Below the pieces are notes generated by a model. It did not search any database, was not told the DNA's origin, and saw nothing but the letters and a program-made list of their open reading frames with translations. A program made the translations under genes and the position numbers. Shown here in pieces: positions 26,150-35,281 of a stretch of DNA of 35,975 nucleotides. Each line of letters starts with the position of its first letter. Position 1 is the stretch's first letter. This DNA is from Bacillota bacterium (GTDB taxonomy: Bacteria > Bacillota > UBA4882 > UBA8346), in NCBI GenBank assembly GCA_023436305.1, contig JAEZJQ010000044.1, forward strand, positions 1-35,975, read 5' to 3'.

Positions 26150-27419
26150 AGGTGGAGAAATAATCGACCCAGCCGGTGGATTTATCGGAATCGGTGATCT
26201 GCTGATCGAATCCGGAAAGGTTGAAGCGGTGGGAAGGGAGTTGCCGGTCGAGAATGCGCAAATCATTCCGGCCGCGGGTAAAATTGTCTGTCCGGGCTTT
26301 ATTGATATTCATTGCCATCTACGGGAACCCGGCCGTGAAGACAAAGAAACCATCGTAAGCGGAACCAAAGCCGCTTTAAAGGGCGGATTTACGGCGGTGG
26401 CCTGCATGGCCAACACCGATCCGGTGGCCGACAATCCGGTAATTATCGAATATGTCAAGAAACGGGCCATGGAGAGTGGGTATGCAAAAGTTTACCCGGT
26501 GGGAGCCATTACCAAGGGTTTAAAAGGCGAGGAACTGGCTGAGATGGGGGAAATGGCATCCGCAGGGGTGGTGGCGTTCTCCGATGACGGTAAAACGCTG
26601 GTTAATCCGGCCATATTGCGGACTGCGCTTGAATATTCCAAGTTGTTTAAGATGCCGTTACTGCTGCACGAAGAAGATCCAAACCTGGCTGAAACCGGAG
26701 TCATGCATGAAGGTTATTGGTCTACAGTGCTTGGGATGCCGGGAATACCGGCCATCGCCGAGACGGTTATGATTGCCCGCGATTTGTTGATTGCGGAGTA
26801 TACGCAAGGTGTAATCCATTTTTGCCATTTAAGCTGCAGCGGCAGCGTGAATTTGATAAAACAGGCTAAACGAAACGGATTAGAGGTATCCGCGGAAGTA
26901 ACACCACATCATCTGGCATTAAGTGACGCCGATTTACAAGGTTACGATCCGGCCTTCCGGGTAAGCCCTCCACTGCGTTCAATGGAGGATCGGGAGGCTC
27001 TGCGGCTGGGATTACAGGATGGAATCATCGATGTGATTGCCACCGATCATGCCCCCCACACCCGTGAAGAGAAACACCGGGAGTTCGCTATGGCGTCAAC
27101 GGGAATGATTGGCTTGGAAACCGCCTTGGGGGTGGCTTGGACCGAACTGGTTGCGGCAAATCTTTTAACCAAGGAAGAACTGATCCGAAAAATGGCGGTA
27201 AACCCAGCCAGAATATTACATCAACCCGGCGGACGGCTGTTGCCCGGAGATCCGGCGGATGTCATTATAATTGACCCCTTGCGTGAATGGGAGGTTAAAG
27301 CGGAAGATTTCGTTTCCAAATCCCAGAATTCACCATTTATTGGGCGGAAATTAACCGGTAAGGTCCAATTTGCCTGGGTGGATGGTGTGTTACGATTTAA
27401 TGATGAAATTCTTGTATAA
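26133..27419 (+). CDS. pyrC: Dihydroorotase
   Basis: 428 residues from the ATG at 26133, which has GGAGGAGG about eight bases upstream and lies inside the end of pyrB. A longer in-frame reading from 26076 is disfavoured because it runs through pyrB. The metal-dependent amidohydrolase cyclises carbamoylaspartate to dihydroorotate. Zinc-site motifs: DIHCHLREPG (His60, His62, Arg64) near the start, HFCHLSC, EVTPHHLAL and ATDHAPHTREEK. This is the class I type found in Bacillota pyr operons. Overlap with pyrB suggests coupled translation. Confidence 0.96.
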   Translation: MRYCIKGGEIIDPAGGFIGIGDLLIESGKVEAVGRELPVENAQIIPAAGKIVCPGFIDIHCHLREPGREDKETIVSGTKAALKGGFTAVACMANTDPVADNPVIIEYVKKRAMESGYAKVYPVGAITKGLKGEELAEMGEMASAGVVAFSDDGKTLVNPAILRTALEYSKLFKMPLLLHEEDPNLAETGVMHEGYWSTVLGMPGIPAIAETVMIARDLLIAEYTQGVIHFCHLSCSGSVNLIKQAKRNGLEVSAEVTPHHLALSDADLQGYDPAFRVSPPLRSMEDREALRLGLQDGIIDVIATDHAPHTREEKHREFAMASTGMIGLETALGVAWTELVAANLLTKEELIRKMAVNPARILHQPGGRLLPGDPADVIIIDPLREWEVKAEDFVSKSQNSPFIGRKLTGKVQFAWVDGVLRFNDEILV

Positions 27420-27423
27420 TTAT

Positions 27424-27452
27424 TTTATAAAACTGCATATTTATGATATAAT
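27424..27452 (+). promoter_or_regulatory. Possible internal promoter for carA/carB
   Basis: A perfect extended -10, TGATATAAT (27444-27452), has TTTATA 17 bases before the TATAAT. It begins just after the pyrC stop and could drive the downstream genes independently of the attenuators. Confidence 0.5.
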
Positions 27453-27476
27453 GATAGAGAGAAAGAACATAGGGTT

Positions 27477-27511
27477 ACGAGTCACGAGTCACGAGTCACG
27501 AGTCCCGGGTC
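27477..27511 (+). repeat. Short tandem repeat of ACGAGTC
   Basis: Four exact 7-base units ACGAGTC (27477-27504) are followed by a degenerate fifth, CCGGGTC (27505-27511), in the pyrC-carA gap between the possible promoter and the carA start. In RNA it would lie in the carA leader. No function is known to me. Confidence 0.9.
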
Positions 27512-27607
27512 TTAAGTTCTGAGTTAAAATAATAAAAATTCATGATTGATTTGTATCCGGAATTCGCAACTGAATTGCTCGTAATGAAAACAACGGGGGT
27601 TTTAAAG

Positions 27608-28672
27608 ATGCAAGCGCGTTTGGTGCTGGAAGACGGTACGGTTTTTTATGGAACATCATTCGGGGCGGATGGTGAAGCCGGGGGAGAAGTCGTTTTTAAT
27701 ACCGGGATGACCGGTTATCAGGAGATTTTGACCGATCCTTCCTATAGTGGCCAGATTGTTACCATGACTTATCCCTTAATCGGAAATTATGGGATTAATT
27801 CCGGGGATAACGAATCAGCCCATCCCTTCGCCAGAGGGTTCATTGTGAAGGAATATTGTGAGATTCCCAGTAACTGGCGGGCGGAATTGAGTATCGATGC
27901 TTTTTTAAAGAAACATCATGTACTGGGGTTGGCCGGTATTGACACCCGGGCTTTAACCAAAAGGCTGCGGACCCAAGGAACCATGCGTGGGATGATTACC
28001 ACCACCAATGAGGCTGATGAGGTGGTACTCCAAAAAGTTAAGGCGGTTCATGATTTATCCGGCCAGGATTTTGTGAAGCAAGCCAGTACCGACCGGATTT
28101 ATCAGGAAGGTGATGGCGCCAAACACGTGGTTTTAATCGATTACGGAGCCAAGGGTAATATTGCTCACAGTTTGGTTAATCAAGGTTGCCGGGTGACCAT
28201 CGTTCCCTGTGATACGCCTAAAGACCGGATATTAAAACTGAAACCCGATGGGCTGATGCTGTCCAATGGTCCGGGGGATCCCAAGGATGTTATGTACGCG
28301 GTGAACACCGTGAAGGAGTTAATTGGCAAACTCCCGATCTTTGGAATCTGCTTGGGGCATCAGATTATCGGGCTGGCATTGGGTGGAGACACTTATAAAT
28401 TAAAATTCGGACATCGTGGCGGCAATCACCCGGTAAAAAACTTGCTCACCGGAGAGGTGACTATTACTTCCCAAAATCATGGTTTTGCGGTACGCGAGGA
28501 TACTTTAAACCCGGATGAAGTCATGGTGTCTTATATCAATGTAAACGATCGGACGGTGGAAGGCCTGAGACACCGGCATTTACCCCTCTTTTCCGTACAA
28601 TACCATCCCGAGGCGGCGCCGGGACCCACCGATTCTGAATATTTATTCAAAGAATTTGCCGGTTTAATGTAA
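27608..28672 (+). CDS. carA: Carbamoyl-phosphate synthase small (glutaminase) subunit
   Basis: 354 residues. An in-frame ATG at 27542 would add 22 residues, but ATG at 27608 has GGGGG about ten bases upstream and begins MQARLVLEDGT like the family. The N-terminal CPSase domain contains GYQEILTDPSYSGQ. The class I glutamine amidotransferase domain starts at about residue 170, with SNGPGDP, nucleophile Cys248 in GICLGHQ, and His333/Glu335 in QYHPEAAPGP. It supplies ammonia from glutamine to CarB. It lies directly before carB with an 80-bp gap. Confidence 0.96.
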   Translation: MQARLVLEDGTVFYGTSFGADGEAGGEVVFNTGMTGYQEILTDPSYSGQIVTMTYPLIGNYGINSGDNESAHPFARGFIVKEYCEIPSNWRAELSIDAFLKKHHVLGLAGIDTRALTKRLRTQGTMRGMITTTNEADEVVLQKVKAVHDLSGQDFVKQASTDRIYQEGDGAKHVVLIDYGAKGNIAHSLVNQGCRVTIVPCDTPKDRILKLKPDGLMLSNGPGDPKDVMYAVNTVKELIGKLPIFGICLGHQIIGLALGGDTYKLKFGHRGGNHPVKNLLTGEVTITSQNHGFAVREDTLNPDEVMVSYINVNDRTVEGLRHRHLPLFSVQYHPEAAPGPTDSEYLFKEFAGLM

Positions 28673-28752
28673 ACGCTTGATGATATTAACGAATTCACAT
28701 TGAACCACAATCACTGGGTGTTCTCATAAATCTTTTTTTGAAGGGTGAAAAC

Positions 28753-31700
28753 ATGCCTCTTGATAAAACATTAAAAAAAGTAATGGTTATCGGCTCAGGG
28801 CCGATCATTATCGGCCAGGCGGCGGAATTTGATTACGCGGGGACCCAAGCCTGCCGTTCGTTACGTGAAGAAGGAATTTCGGTGGTTCTGGTGAATTCCA
28901 ATCCGGCCACTATTATGACCGATGCCAATATTGCGGATCGGGTATATATTGAACCTTTAACCGTGGAATCCGTCCGCCGGATCATCGCCAAGGAACGGCC
29001 CGATGGACTGCTGCCCACCCTGGGAGGGCAGGTAGGACTGAATCTGGCGGTGAAACTTCATGAAGCGGGGGTCCTTAGTGATTACAAAGTCCGGTTGTTG
29101 GGAACACCGCTGGAAGCCATAAAAAAAGCCGAGGACCGCCAGTTATTTAAAGAAACGATGCTGGCTATCGGTGAACCCATTCCTGAAAGCGCCATCATCT
29201 CCAAACTGCAAGAAGCGTTGGATTTTGCGGAGAGCGTCGGATATCCTTTAATTATCCGGCCGGCTTACACTTTGGGCGGCACCGGCGGCGGTATCGCTCA
29301 TAACCAGACCGAGCTTGAGGAGATTGTTATTCGGGGTCTGACCTTGAGTCCCATCACTCAGGTATTGCTGGAACAATCGGTGGCCGGGTTTAAGGAGATT
29401 GAGTATGAAGTTATGCGTGATTCCAATAATAGTTGTATCACGGTTTGTAATATGGAAAATATCGATCCGGTGGGGATTCATACCGGTGATAGTATTGTGG
29501 TGGCGCCTAGCCAAACTTTGGCCGACCGGGAATATCAAATGTTGCGGGCGGCGTCGCTGAAGATAATCCGCGCTTTGGGAATCGAAGGTGGTTGCAACGT
29601 CCAATACGCGCTTGACCCCGGCAGCTTCCAATATTATGTGATTGAGGTGAATCCCCGGGTCAGCCGTTCCAGCGCCCTGGCTTCCAAGGCCACCGGTTAC
29701 CCCATCGCCAAAGTGGCGGCCAAAATTGCTATCGGATTACATCTGGATGAAATTAAGAATGCGGTCACCGGGAAGACCTATGCTTCGTTTGAACCCACCC
29801 TGGATTATGTGGTGGTCAAAATCCCACGCTGGCCCTTTGACAAGTTCAACCTGGCCGACCGGACCCTGGGTACCCAAATGAAAGCCACCGGCGAGGTAAT
29901 GGCCATCGATCGTTCCCTGGAAGCCGGACTGTTAAAGGCTATCCGTTCCCTGGAGATTGGGTTATACGGCCTCACCGTTCCAGGGGTGGCGAAAATGGAT
30001 CCCACTAGTCTGGAACGGGCTATCGTTCAGGCGGACGACCGCCGGTTCTTTTTCCTGGCGGAGGCGTTACGGCGGGGTTATACGGTGGAAGACCTTAATC
30101 AGCGGACCAAAGTAGACCCGTTCTTCCTTCGGAAGCTTCAAAATATGGTAGCCCTAGAATCCAAACTGCAAAGTCAAGGATACCGTGATCCTGAATTTTT
30201 AAAGGAAGTCAAGCGGCTCGGTTTTTCGGACCGGGAGATTGCCAAATTAACAAAAGCCACTGAGGAAGAGGTTCGGGAGTTTCGTTATCAGCATAATATC
30301 CGCCCGGTATATAAAATGGTGGATACCTGTGCTGCCGAATTTGAGGCGGCCACTCCCTACTTCTATTCCTGTTATGATCAGGAGAATGAAGCGCTGCCTT
30401 CCCCGAAACGGAAGATCGCGGTGATTGGATCCGGCCCTATCCGGATTGGGCAGGGGGTGGAATTTGATTACTGCAGTGTCCATTCCATCTTTGCCATTAA
30501 AGAAGCAGGGATCGAAGCCATTATTATTAACAATAACCCGGAAACGGTCAGTACCGACTTTGATACCGGAGATCGCCTGTTCTTCGAACCGCTGACCGTA
30601 GAAGATGTCCTGCATATTTTGGAGCTGGAAAAACCGGAAGGAGTCATCGTCCAATTCGGCGGCCAAACGGCGATTAATCTAGCGGCAAAATTGGAAAAGG
30701 CGGGGATCAAAATTCTGGGAACTTCGGTGGACTCCATTGATCTGGCCGAAGATCGGAAACGGTTCGACAAATTGTTGTTGGACTTGAATATTCCTAAACC
30801 GCCGGGGCGTACGGTGGTTTCACTGGAAGAAGCTTTGGAGGTTGCCGGTGAGGTCGGGTTTCCGGTACTGGTCAGGCCCTCTTATGTATTGGGTGGCCGG
30901 GCCATGGAGATCGTTTATAACGAAAATGAGTTGAAAAACTATCTGACTCACGCCGTCAAAGCCGCTCCGGAACACCCGGTGCTGGTGGATCGGTATGTAG
31001 TTGGCCGGGAGTGTGAAGTAGACGCCATTGCTGATGGTGAAAACGTATTGATTCCGGGGATTATGGAACACTTGGAACGGGCCGGAGTTCATTCCGGTGA
31101 TTCTATTGCCATCTATCCACATCAGCATTTAACCATGATGGAACAGGAGAAGATTCTCAGCTATACCTTAAAACTGGCCAAGGCTTTGAAAGTAGTGGGC
31201 TTGATCAATATCCAGTTCGTGCTTTCCGAAGATGAGGTCTACTGTATTGAGGTAAACCCCCGTTCCAGCCGGACGGTTCCTTTTATGAGCAAGATTACGG
31301 GGATTCCCATGGTGCGAGTGGCCACCAATACGGTGCTGGGGCAAAGCCTTCACTCTCAAGGGTATCCCGGGGGATTATGGCCGGAAACGAAATTAATCGC
31401 CGTTAAAGCTCCGGTATTTTCGTTCGCGAAATTGACTCAAGTGGACATTTCGCTGGGTCCGGAGATGAAATCCACCGGAGAAGTGATGGGTGTTGACATG
31501 ACTTATCCCGGCGCCTTATATAAAGCGTTTATCGCCGCCGGATTTTCACTGCCGCGGGGAGGGGCCATCCTGGCCACCTTATCCGACCGTGACAAAGCCG
31601 AAGCATTGCCGTTATTAAAGCGTTTGGCGGAACGCGGTTTTAAAATACTGGCCACCATGGGGACCGCCGCTTATCTGCGGGTCAATGGAGTTCCGGTGAC

Positions 31701-31983
31701 TAAATTAAACAAAATCAACGAGGAATCACCCAATATTCTGGATGCTGTGAAAAACGGGGAGGTTCAGCTCCTGGTGAACACTATCACCCGGGGCAAGGAA
31801 CCGGAACGGGACGGCTTTAAAATCCGCCGGGCTTCGGTGGAGCATAATATCCCCTGCCTGACTTCCCTGGATACCGTAAAAGCCTTTTTACTCGTTTTAC
31901 TGGCCTTGGATGACGGCAAAGACCCCAGTGTGGTCATTCCAATCCAGGACTTCAAGACCATCCGGGTGGAGCAAGTGATTTAA
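28753..31983 (+). CDS. carB: Carbamoyl-phosphate synthase large subunit
   Basis: 1076 residues, full length. The start is the ATG at 28753, with AAGGGTG five to six bases before it; an in-frame TTG at 28738 precedes the ribosome site and is disfavoured. Two homologous ATP-grasp halves are seen: the first opens with VMVIGSGPIIIGQAAEFDYA, the second (about residue 550) with IAVIGSGPIRIGQGVEFDYC. The C-terminal MGS-like allosteric domain (from about 935) includes LATMGTAAYLR and NTITRGKEPERDG. It makes carbamoyl phosphate from bicarbonate, two ATP and ammonia channelled from CarA. Confidence 0.97.
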   Translation: MPLDKTLKKVMVIGSGPIIIGQAAEFDYAGTQACRSLREEGISVVLVNSNPATIMTDANIADRVYIEPLTVESVRRIIAKERPDGLLPTLGGQVGLNLAVKLHEAGVLSDYKVRLLGTPLEAIKKAEDRQLFKETMLAIGEPIPESAIISKLQEALDFAESVGYPLIIRPAYTLGGTGGGIAHNQTELEEIVIRGLTLSPITQVLLEQSVAGFKEIEYEVMRDSNNSCITVCNMENIDPVGIHTGDSIVVAPSQTLADREYQMLRAASLKIIRALGIEGGCNVQYALDPGSFQYYVIEVNPRVSRSSALASKATGYPIAKVAAKIAIGLHLDEIKNAVTGKTYASFEPTLDYVVVKIPRWPFDKFNLADRTLGTQMKATGEVMAIDRSLEAGLLKAIRSLEIGLYGLTVPGVAKMDPTSLERAIVQADDRRFFFLAEALRRGYTVEDLNQRTKVDPFFLRKLQNMVALESKLQSQGYRDPEFLKEVKRLGFSDREIAKLTKATEEEVREFRYQHNIRPVYKMVDTCAAEFEAATPYFYSCYDQENEALPSPKRKIAVIGSGPIRIGQGVEFDYCSVHSIFAIKEAGIEAIIINNNPETVSTDFDTGDRLFFEPLTVEDVLHILELEKPEGVIVQFGGQTAINLAAKLEKAGIKILGTSVDSIDLAEDRKRFDKLLLDLNIPKPPGRTVVSLEEALEVAGEVGFPVLVRPSYVLGGRAMEIVYNENELKNYLTHAVKAAPEHPVLVDRYVVGRECEVDAIADGENVLIPGIMEHLERAGVHSGDSIAIYPHQHLTMMEQEKILSYTLKLAKALKVVGLINIQFVLSEDEVYCIEVNPRSSRTVPFMSKITGIPMVRVATNTVLGQSLHSQGYPGGLWPETKLIAVKAPVFSFAKLTQVDISLGPEMKSTGEVMGVDMTYPGALYKAFIAAGFSLPRGGAILATLSDRDKAEALPLLKRLAERGFKILATMGTAAYLRVNGVPVTKLNKINEESPNILDAVKNGEVQLLVNTITRGKEPERDGFKIRRASVEHNIPCLTSLDTVKAFLLVLLALDDGKDPSVVIPIQDFKTIRVEQVI

Positions 31984-32015
31984 CTTTTTAACTTTTCACA
32001 TTTATTGGAGGTTTT

Positions 32016-32798
32016 ATGTTTCACACACGGGCATTAATCATAAGTACCAATACTTTAGCTCCCGGCTATCATTTGTTTACGGTGCTGGCGCCGGAGATTG
32101 CGGTGGCGGCAAAGCCGGGGCAGTTTATTCAGGTGAATATCGGAGAGATGGCGGTGAACGATCCGCTCTTGCCAAGACCCATCAGTTTATTGCAGCGGAA
32201 TGAGGCCGAAGGCAGTATCAGCTTTATTTTCAAGGTTTTGGGCCGGGGGACCGGAATCCTGGCCGGGAAGAGAAAAGGTGAATTATTGAGTGTCCGGGGG
32301 CCCATCGGAAATGGTTTTTCGGTGGGCGGGGCTGTCCGCAGCATTTTTCTGGTTGCAGGTGGCATTGGGATGCCGCCGCTCTTTTTTCTGGCCGATTATC
32401 TAGCCGAAAACACTCCCCAAACCAAAGTCACCCTGTTTTACGGAGGCCGGACCCGGTCGGATTTGCTTGAACTGGAGCGTTGGTCCGGTCTGGGTGTTGA
32501 GGTTTTGGCGGCTACCGATGATGGCAGCTATGGGTATAAGGGTTTAATCACTGATCTGGTTTCCGATAAACTAAAAACCGCGCCCCCGGATTTGTTGGCG
32601 GCTTGCGGGCCGCAGCCCATGTTGAGGGCGGTGCAAGGGCTGGCCGCCGAATTCAAGATTCCGTGTCAATTGTCATTGGAGGCTCATATGGCTTGTGGTG
32701 TGGGAGCTTGTCTGGGGTGCGCCTGTAAAACAAGCCAAGGACACCGGCGTGTTTGTGTTGATGGCCCGGTATTTTCCAGTGAAGAGGTGGTGCTATGA
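32016..32798 (+). CDS. pyrK: Dihydroorotate dehydrogenase electron transfer subunit
   Basis: 260 residues. FAD-binding part with RPISLLQ near 54 and the NAD-binding motif VAGGIGMPPLFFLADYL near 113. The 2Fe-2S ligands are Cys227-x4-Cys232-x2-Cys235-x11-Cys247 in the C-terminal part. It couples PyrDB to NAD, so the dehydrogenase here is the class 1B heterotetramer used by many anaerobic and Gram-positive bacteria. GGAGG lies five bases before the ATG. The gene overlaps pyrD by four bases (ATGA), typical of obligate subunit pairs. Confidence 0.96.
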   Translation: MFHTRALIISTNTLAPGYHLFTVLAPEIAVAAKPGQFIQVNIGEMAVNDPLLPRPISLLQRNEAEGSISFIFKVLGRGTGILAGKRKGELLSVRGPIGNGFSVGGAVRSIFLVAGGIGMPPLFFLADYLAENTPQTKVTLFYGGRTRSDLLELERWSGLGVEVLAATDDGSYGYKGLITDLVSDKLKTAPPDLLAACGPQPMLRAVQGLAAEFKIPCQLSLEAHMACGVGACLGCACKTSQGHRRVCVDGPVFSSEEVVL

Positions 32799-33721
32799 GC
32801 TTGGAACCATCACTGAAAGTTAAAATCGGCTCATTGGAATTGAAAAATCCGCTGCTTCCGGCTTCTGGAACTTACGGTTACGGCCGGGAGTATCTGCCTT
32901 TTTTCACTCCGGAAGTATGGGGGGCGGTGGTAACCAAAGGGGTATCGGTGCAACCTTGGCCGGGAAACCCGCCGCCGCGGATCTACGAAACCCCGGCCGG
33001 AATGCTGAATTCCATCGGTTTGCAAAATCCCGGCGTGACCCGGTTTATTGAGGAAGCCATTCCGTTTTTGCGGCAGTACAAAGTTCCGGTGATTGTCAAT
33101 ATCGTGGGGAAAACCATCGCCGAATACGCCGAAGTGGCTTCGATTTTAAGCGATTACCCGGAAATCTCCGGTTTTGAGTTAAATATCTCCTGCCCCAATG
33201 TCAAAGAGGGTGGTATCGCCTTCGGGACGTGCCCAAAAACTGCTTTTACCGTTACCGAAGCGGTGCGCAAGGCTACCAAACGGCTTTTGATAGTAAAACT
33301 GTCGCCGAACGTAACCGATATCACCGAAATCGCCCGCCAGGTGGAGATGGCCGGAGCCGATGCCGTCAGTTTGATTAATACATTGCAGGGAATGGCCATT
33401 GATATAAAAAAACGCCGTCCGGTATTGAAAAATACGGTAGGCGGCCTATCGGGACCGGCCATCAAACCGGTGGCGCTCCGGATGGTGTGGCAAACTTATA
33501 AAGCGGTTTCCCTTCCCATCATTGGTATCGGTGGAATAACCACTGCCGCCGACGCTATGGAATTCATCATGGCCGGGGCTACCGCGGTAGGAATTGGAAC
33601 CGGTATTTTTAAAGATCCGGATACTCCCGCCAAAATTGTTGCAGGAATCAGGGAGTTTCTTGTCGAAGAAAGAGTTACTAATCTTGCCGATTTAAAGGGA
33701 ATAGCCCATTTACAGGATTGA
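32795..33721 (+). CDS. pyrD: Dihydroorotate dehydrogenase B, catalytic subunit
   Basis: 308 residues. FMN-dependent TIM barrel oxidising dihydroorotate to orotate. Class 1 features: ELNISCPNVKEGG with catalytic Cys133, Lys48 in VVTKGVS, the NSIGLQNPG loop, VKLSPNVTD, and phosphate-binding GIGGITTAADAMEF. It pairs with PyrK, whose stop it overlaps. It is followed by 161 bp without a gene before pyrE; pyrF, often found here in relatives, is missing. Confidence 0.96.
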   Translation: MSLEPSLKVKIGSLELKNPLLPASGTYGYGREYLPFFTPEVWGAVVTKGVSVQPWPGNPPPRIYETPAGMLNSIGLQNPGVTRFIEEAIPFLRQYKVPVIVNIVGKTIAEYAEVASILSDYPEISGFELNISCPNVKEGGIAFGTCPKTAFTVTEAVRKATKRLLIVKLSPNVTDITEIARQVEMAGADAVSLINTLQGMAIDIKKRRPVLKNTVGGLSGPAIKPVALRMVWQTYKAVSLPIIGIGGITTAADAMEFIMAGATAVGIGTGIFKDPDTPAKIVAGIREFLVEERVTNLADLKGIAHLQD

Positions 33722-33787
33722 GTCAAAGTTTGGTGTTAAGAAGTTAGAAACTGGTTAAATAAAATTGGAAACCAAGACGATAACTAA

Positions 33788-33815
33788 TTGTATTGATCTT
33801 ATTCTGTCTTATAAA
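33788..33815 (+). promoter_or_regulatory. Possible promoter for pyrE-purE
   Basis: TTGTAT (33788-33793), a 16-base spacer and TATAAA (33810-33815) lie in the 161-bp gap after pyrD. Moderate matches only. Confidence 0.4.
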
Positions 33816-33882
33816 ATATATATTTCCATATCTGAATTCCATCGACACGAATAGCATAAAATATACTTAAGGAGGACCATCA

Positions 33883-34455
33883 GTGCTGGAACAAAAAGAG
33901 ATCTTGGAGATTTTCAGGGAGACCAAAGTGCTACGTGAGGGCCATTTCCGCTTGACTTCGGGGAAACACAGCAGACAGTATATGCAATGCGCTCAGGTAT
34001 TACAATATCCCAAATTTACGGAACGCTTATGCGAAGATTTGGCCCGCCGGTTTAAAGGCCAGGAATTGCATGTAGTGGTGGCTCCAGCTATCGGTGGCAT
34101 TATTGTCGCTTATGAAGTGGCTAAGGTCTTGGGAGTCCGGGCTCTATTCACCGAACGCGAGGATGGTAAAATGACTTTCCGGCGCGGTTTTGACCTGGAA
34201 GATGATGAGAACGTTTTGGTGGTAGAGGATGTAATTACTACCGGAGGCTCGGTGGTGGAAGTGATTGATGCGGTCAAGGAACGTGGCGCCAATGTAATCG
34301 GAGTTGGGGTGTTGGTGGACCGGAGCGCGGGCAAAACCCATTTTGGCGTCAAAAAAGAAGCGCTGTTAGCAATGGAAATTGAAACCTGGGAGCCGGATGA
34401 ATGCCCGCTTTGTAAAGAGGGAATTCCCATTTTAAAACCGGGAAGCAGGAAATAG
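33883..34455 (+). CDS. pyrE: Orotate phosphoribosyltransferase
   Basis: 190 residues starting at GTG, chosen because AAGGAGG lies eight bases upstream and the family begins at this point. It converts orotate and PRPP to OMP. GHFRLTSGKHS near residue 20 is the orotate-binding start; the PRPP loop is VVEDVITTGGS (113-123). The C-terminal tail CPLCKEGIPILKPGSR, with two Cys, is shared by a subgroup of bacterial PyrE proteins. It is separated from pyrD by a gap with its own possible promoter, and is followed 72 bp later by purE. Confidence 0.96.
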   Translation: MLEQKEILEIFRETKVLREGHFRLTSGKHSRQYMQCAQVLQYPKFTERLCEDLARRFKGQELHVVVAPAIGGIIVAYEVAKVLGVRALFTEREDGKMTFRRGFDLEDDENVLVVEDVITTGGSVVEVIDAVKERGANVIGVGVLVDRSAGKTHFGVKKEALLAMEIETWEPDECPLCKEGIPILKPGSRK

Positions 34456-34527
34456 TATCATGGTTTGCATACCCTAAACGGAATTTGCGCGCACGCTTGA
34501 ATTAAAACAAACAGGAGTTGAGCAATA

Positions 34528-35049
34528 ATGCCATTGGTAGGCATTGTGATGGGAAGCGATTCCGATCTGTCGATTATGAAATTAGCTGCGGAAGTACTGG
34601 AAGAGTTCGGAGTCGATTATGAAATGACCATTATTTCCGCCCATCGTTCTCCCAAAAGAGCCATTGAATACGCTTCAACCGCCGCCGAACGGGGCTTGGA
34701 AGTGATCATCGCCGGAGCCGGCGGTGCCGCCCACTTGCCCGGTGTACTGGCAGCAATGACTCCGCTGCCGGTAATAGGGATACCCATTAAAACCAATACC
34801 CTGGATGGGGTGGATTCCTTGTATTCCATCGTCCAAATGCCTGGCGGCATCCCGGTGGCCACGGTCAGCATCAATGGCGCCAAAAACGCCGGGATTTTAG
34901 CAGTACAAATTTTGAGTGTGGTGGATGCTTCATTACGCCTGAAGATGATCGAGTATAAGAAAAAGCTGGCCAAAGAGGTTAATGATAAAGGCGTATTGTT
35001 GGAGGAACTGGGGTATAAGGAGTATTTAAAGCAGAAGGGCGAGAAGTAG
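34528..35049 (+). CDS. purE: N5-carboxyaminoimidazole ribonucleotide mutase (PurE, class I)
   Basis: 173 residues, nearly all a single small domain. It rearranges N5-CAIR to CAIR in purine synthesis. Motifs: GIVMGSDSDLSIMK at the start, IISAHRSP near 37, GAGGAAHLPGVLAAMTPLPV near 64-83 and GGIPVATVSINGAKNAGILA near 108. GGAG lies about 12 bases before the ATG. No purK or other pur gene follows; a strong hairpin at 35097 closes the transcript, so this purE is transcribed at the tail of the pyr region. Confidence 0.95.
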   Translation: MPLVGIVMGSDSDLSIMKLAAEVLEEFGVDYEMTIISAHRSPKRAIEYASTAAERGLEVIIAGAGGAAHLPGVLAAMTPLPVIGIPIKTNTLDGVDSLYSIVQMPGGIPVATVSINGAKNAGILAVQILSVVDASLRLKMIEYKKKLAKEVNDKGVLLEELGYKEYLKQKGEK

Positions 35050-35096
35050 AACATTAATACCTAATGATTTAGAGTTTTAAGGAACAATAAGATTAC

Positions 35097-35123
35097 TACC
35101 GTGCTATTCGGCACGGTATTTAT
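35097..35123 (+). terminator. Terminator after purE, possibly bidirectional
   Basis: An 8-bp stem TACCGTGC (35097-35104) / GCACGGTA (35111-35118) with a 6-base loop is followed by TTTATATTT. It lies 48 bp after the purE stop and also faces the convergent broken oxidase gene on the minus strand. Confidence 0.7.
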
Positions 35124-35281
35124 ATTTAAATGGATCATTTATAATGGGCTTATCTCTTTGTTGTCTTTTTTGTGGCGCCGCTCCAACCGGTTCGGGTTGA
35201 ATAACTTTTGGTGACGGATGACTGCGAAATAAAACCGTTATTTTTGTTAATATTTTGGAGATCCCATTCGGATGAGACGGA

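Noticed and set aside
27477..27511. Tandem repeat considered as a CRISPR array
   Set aside because: The 7-bp units are directly adjacent with no spacers, and there are no cas genes.
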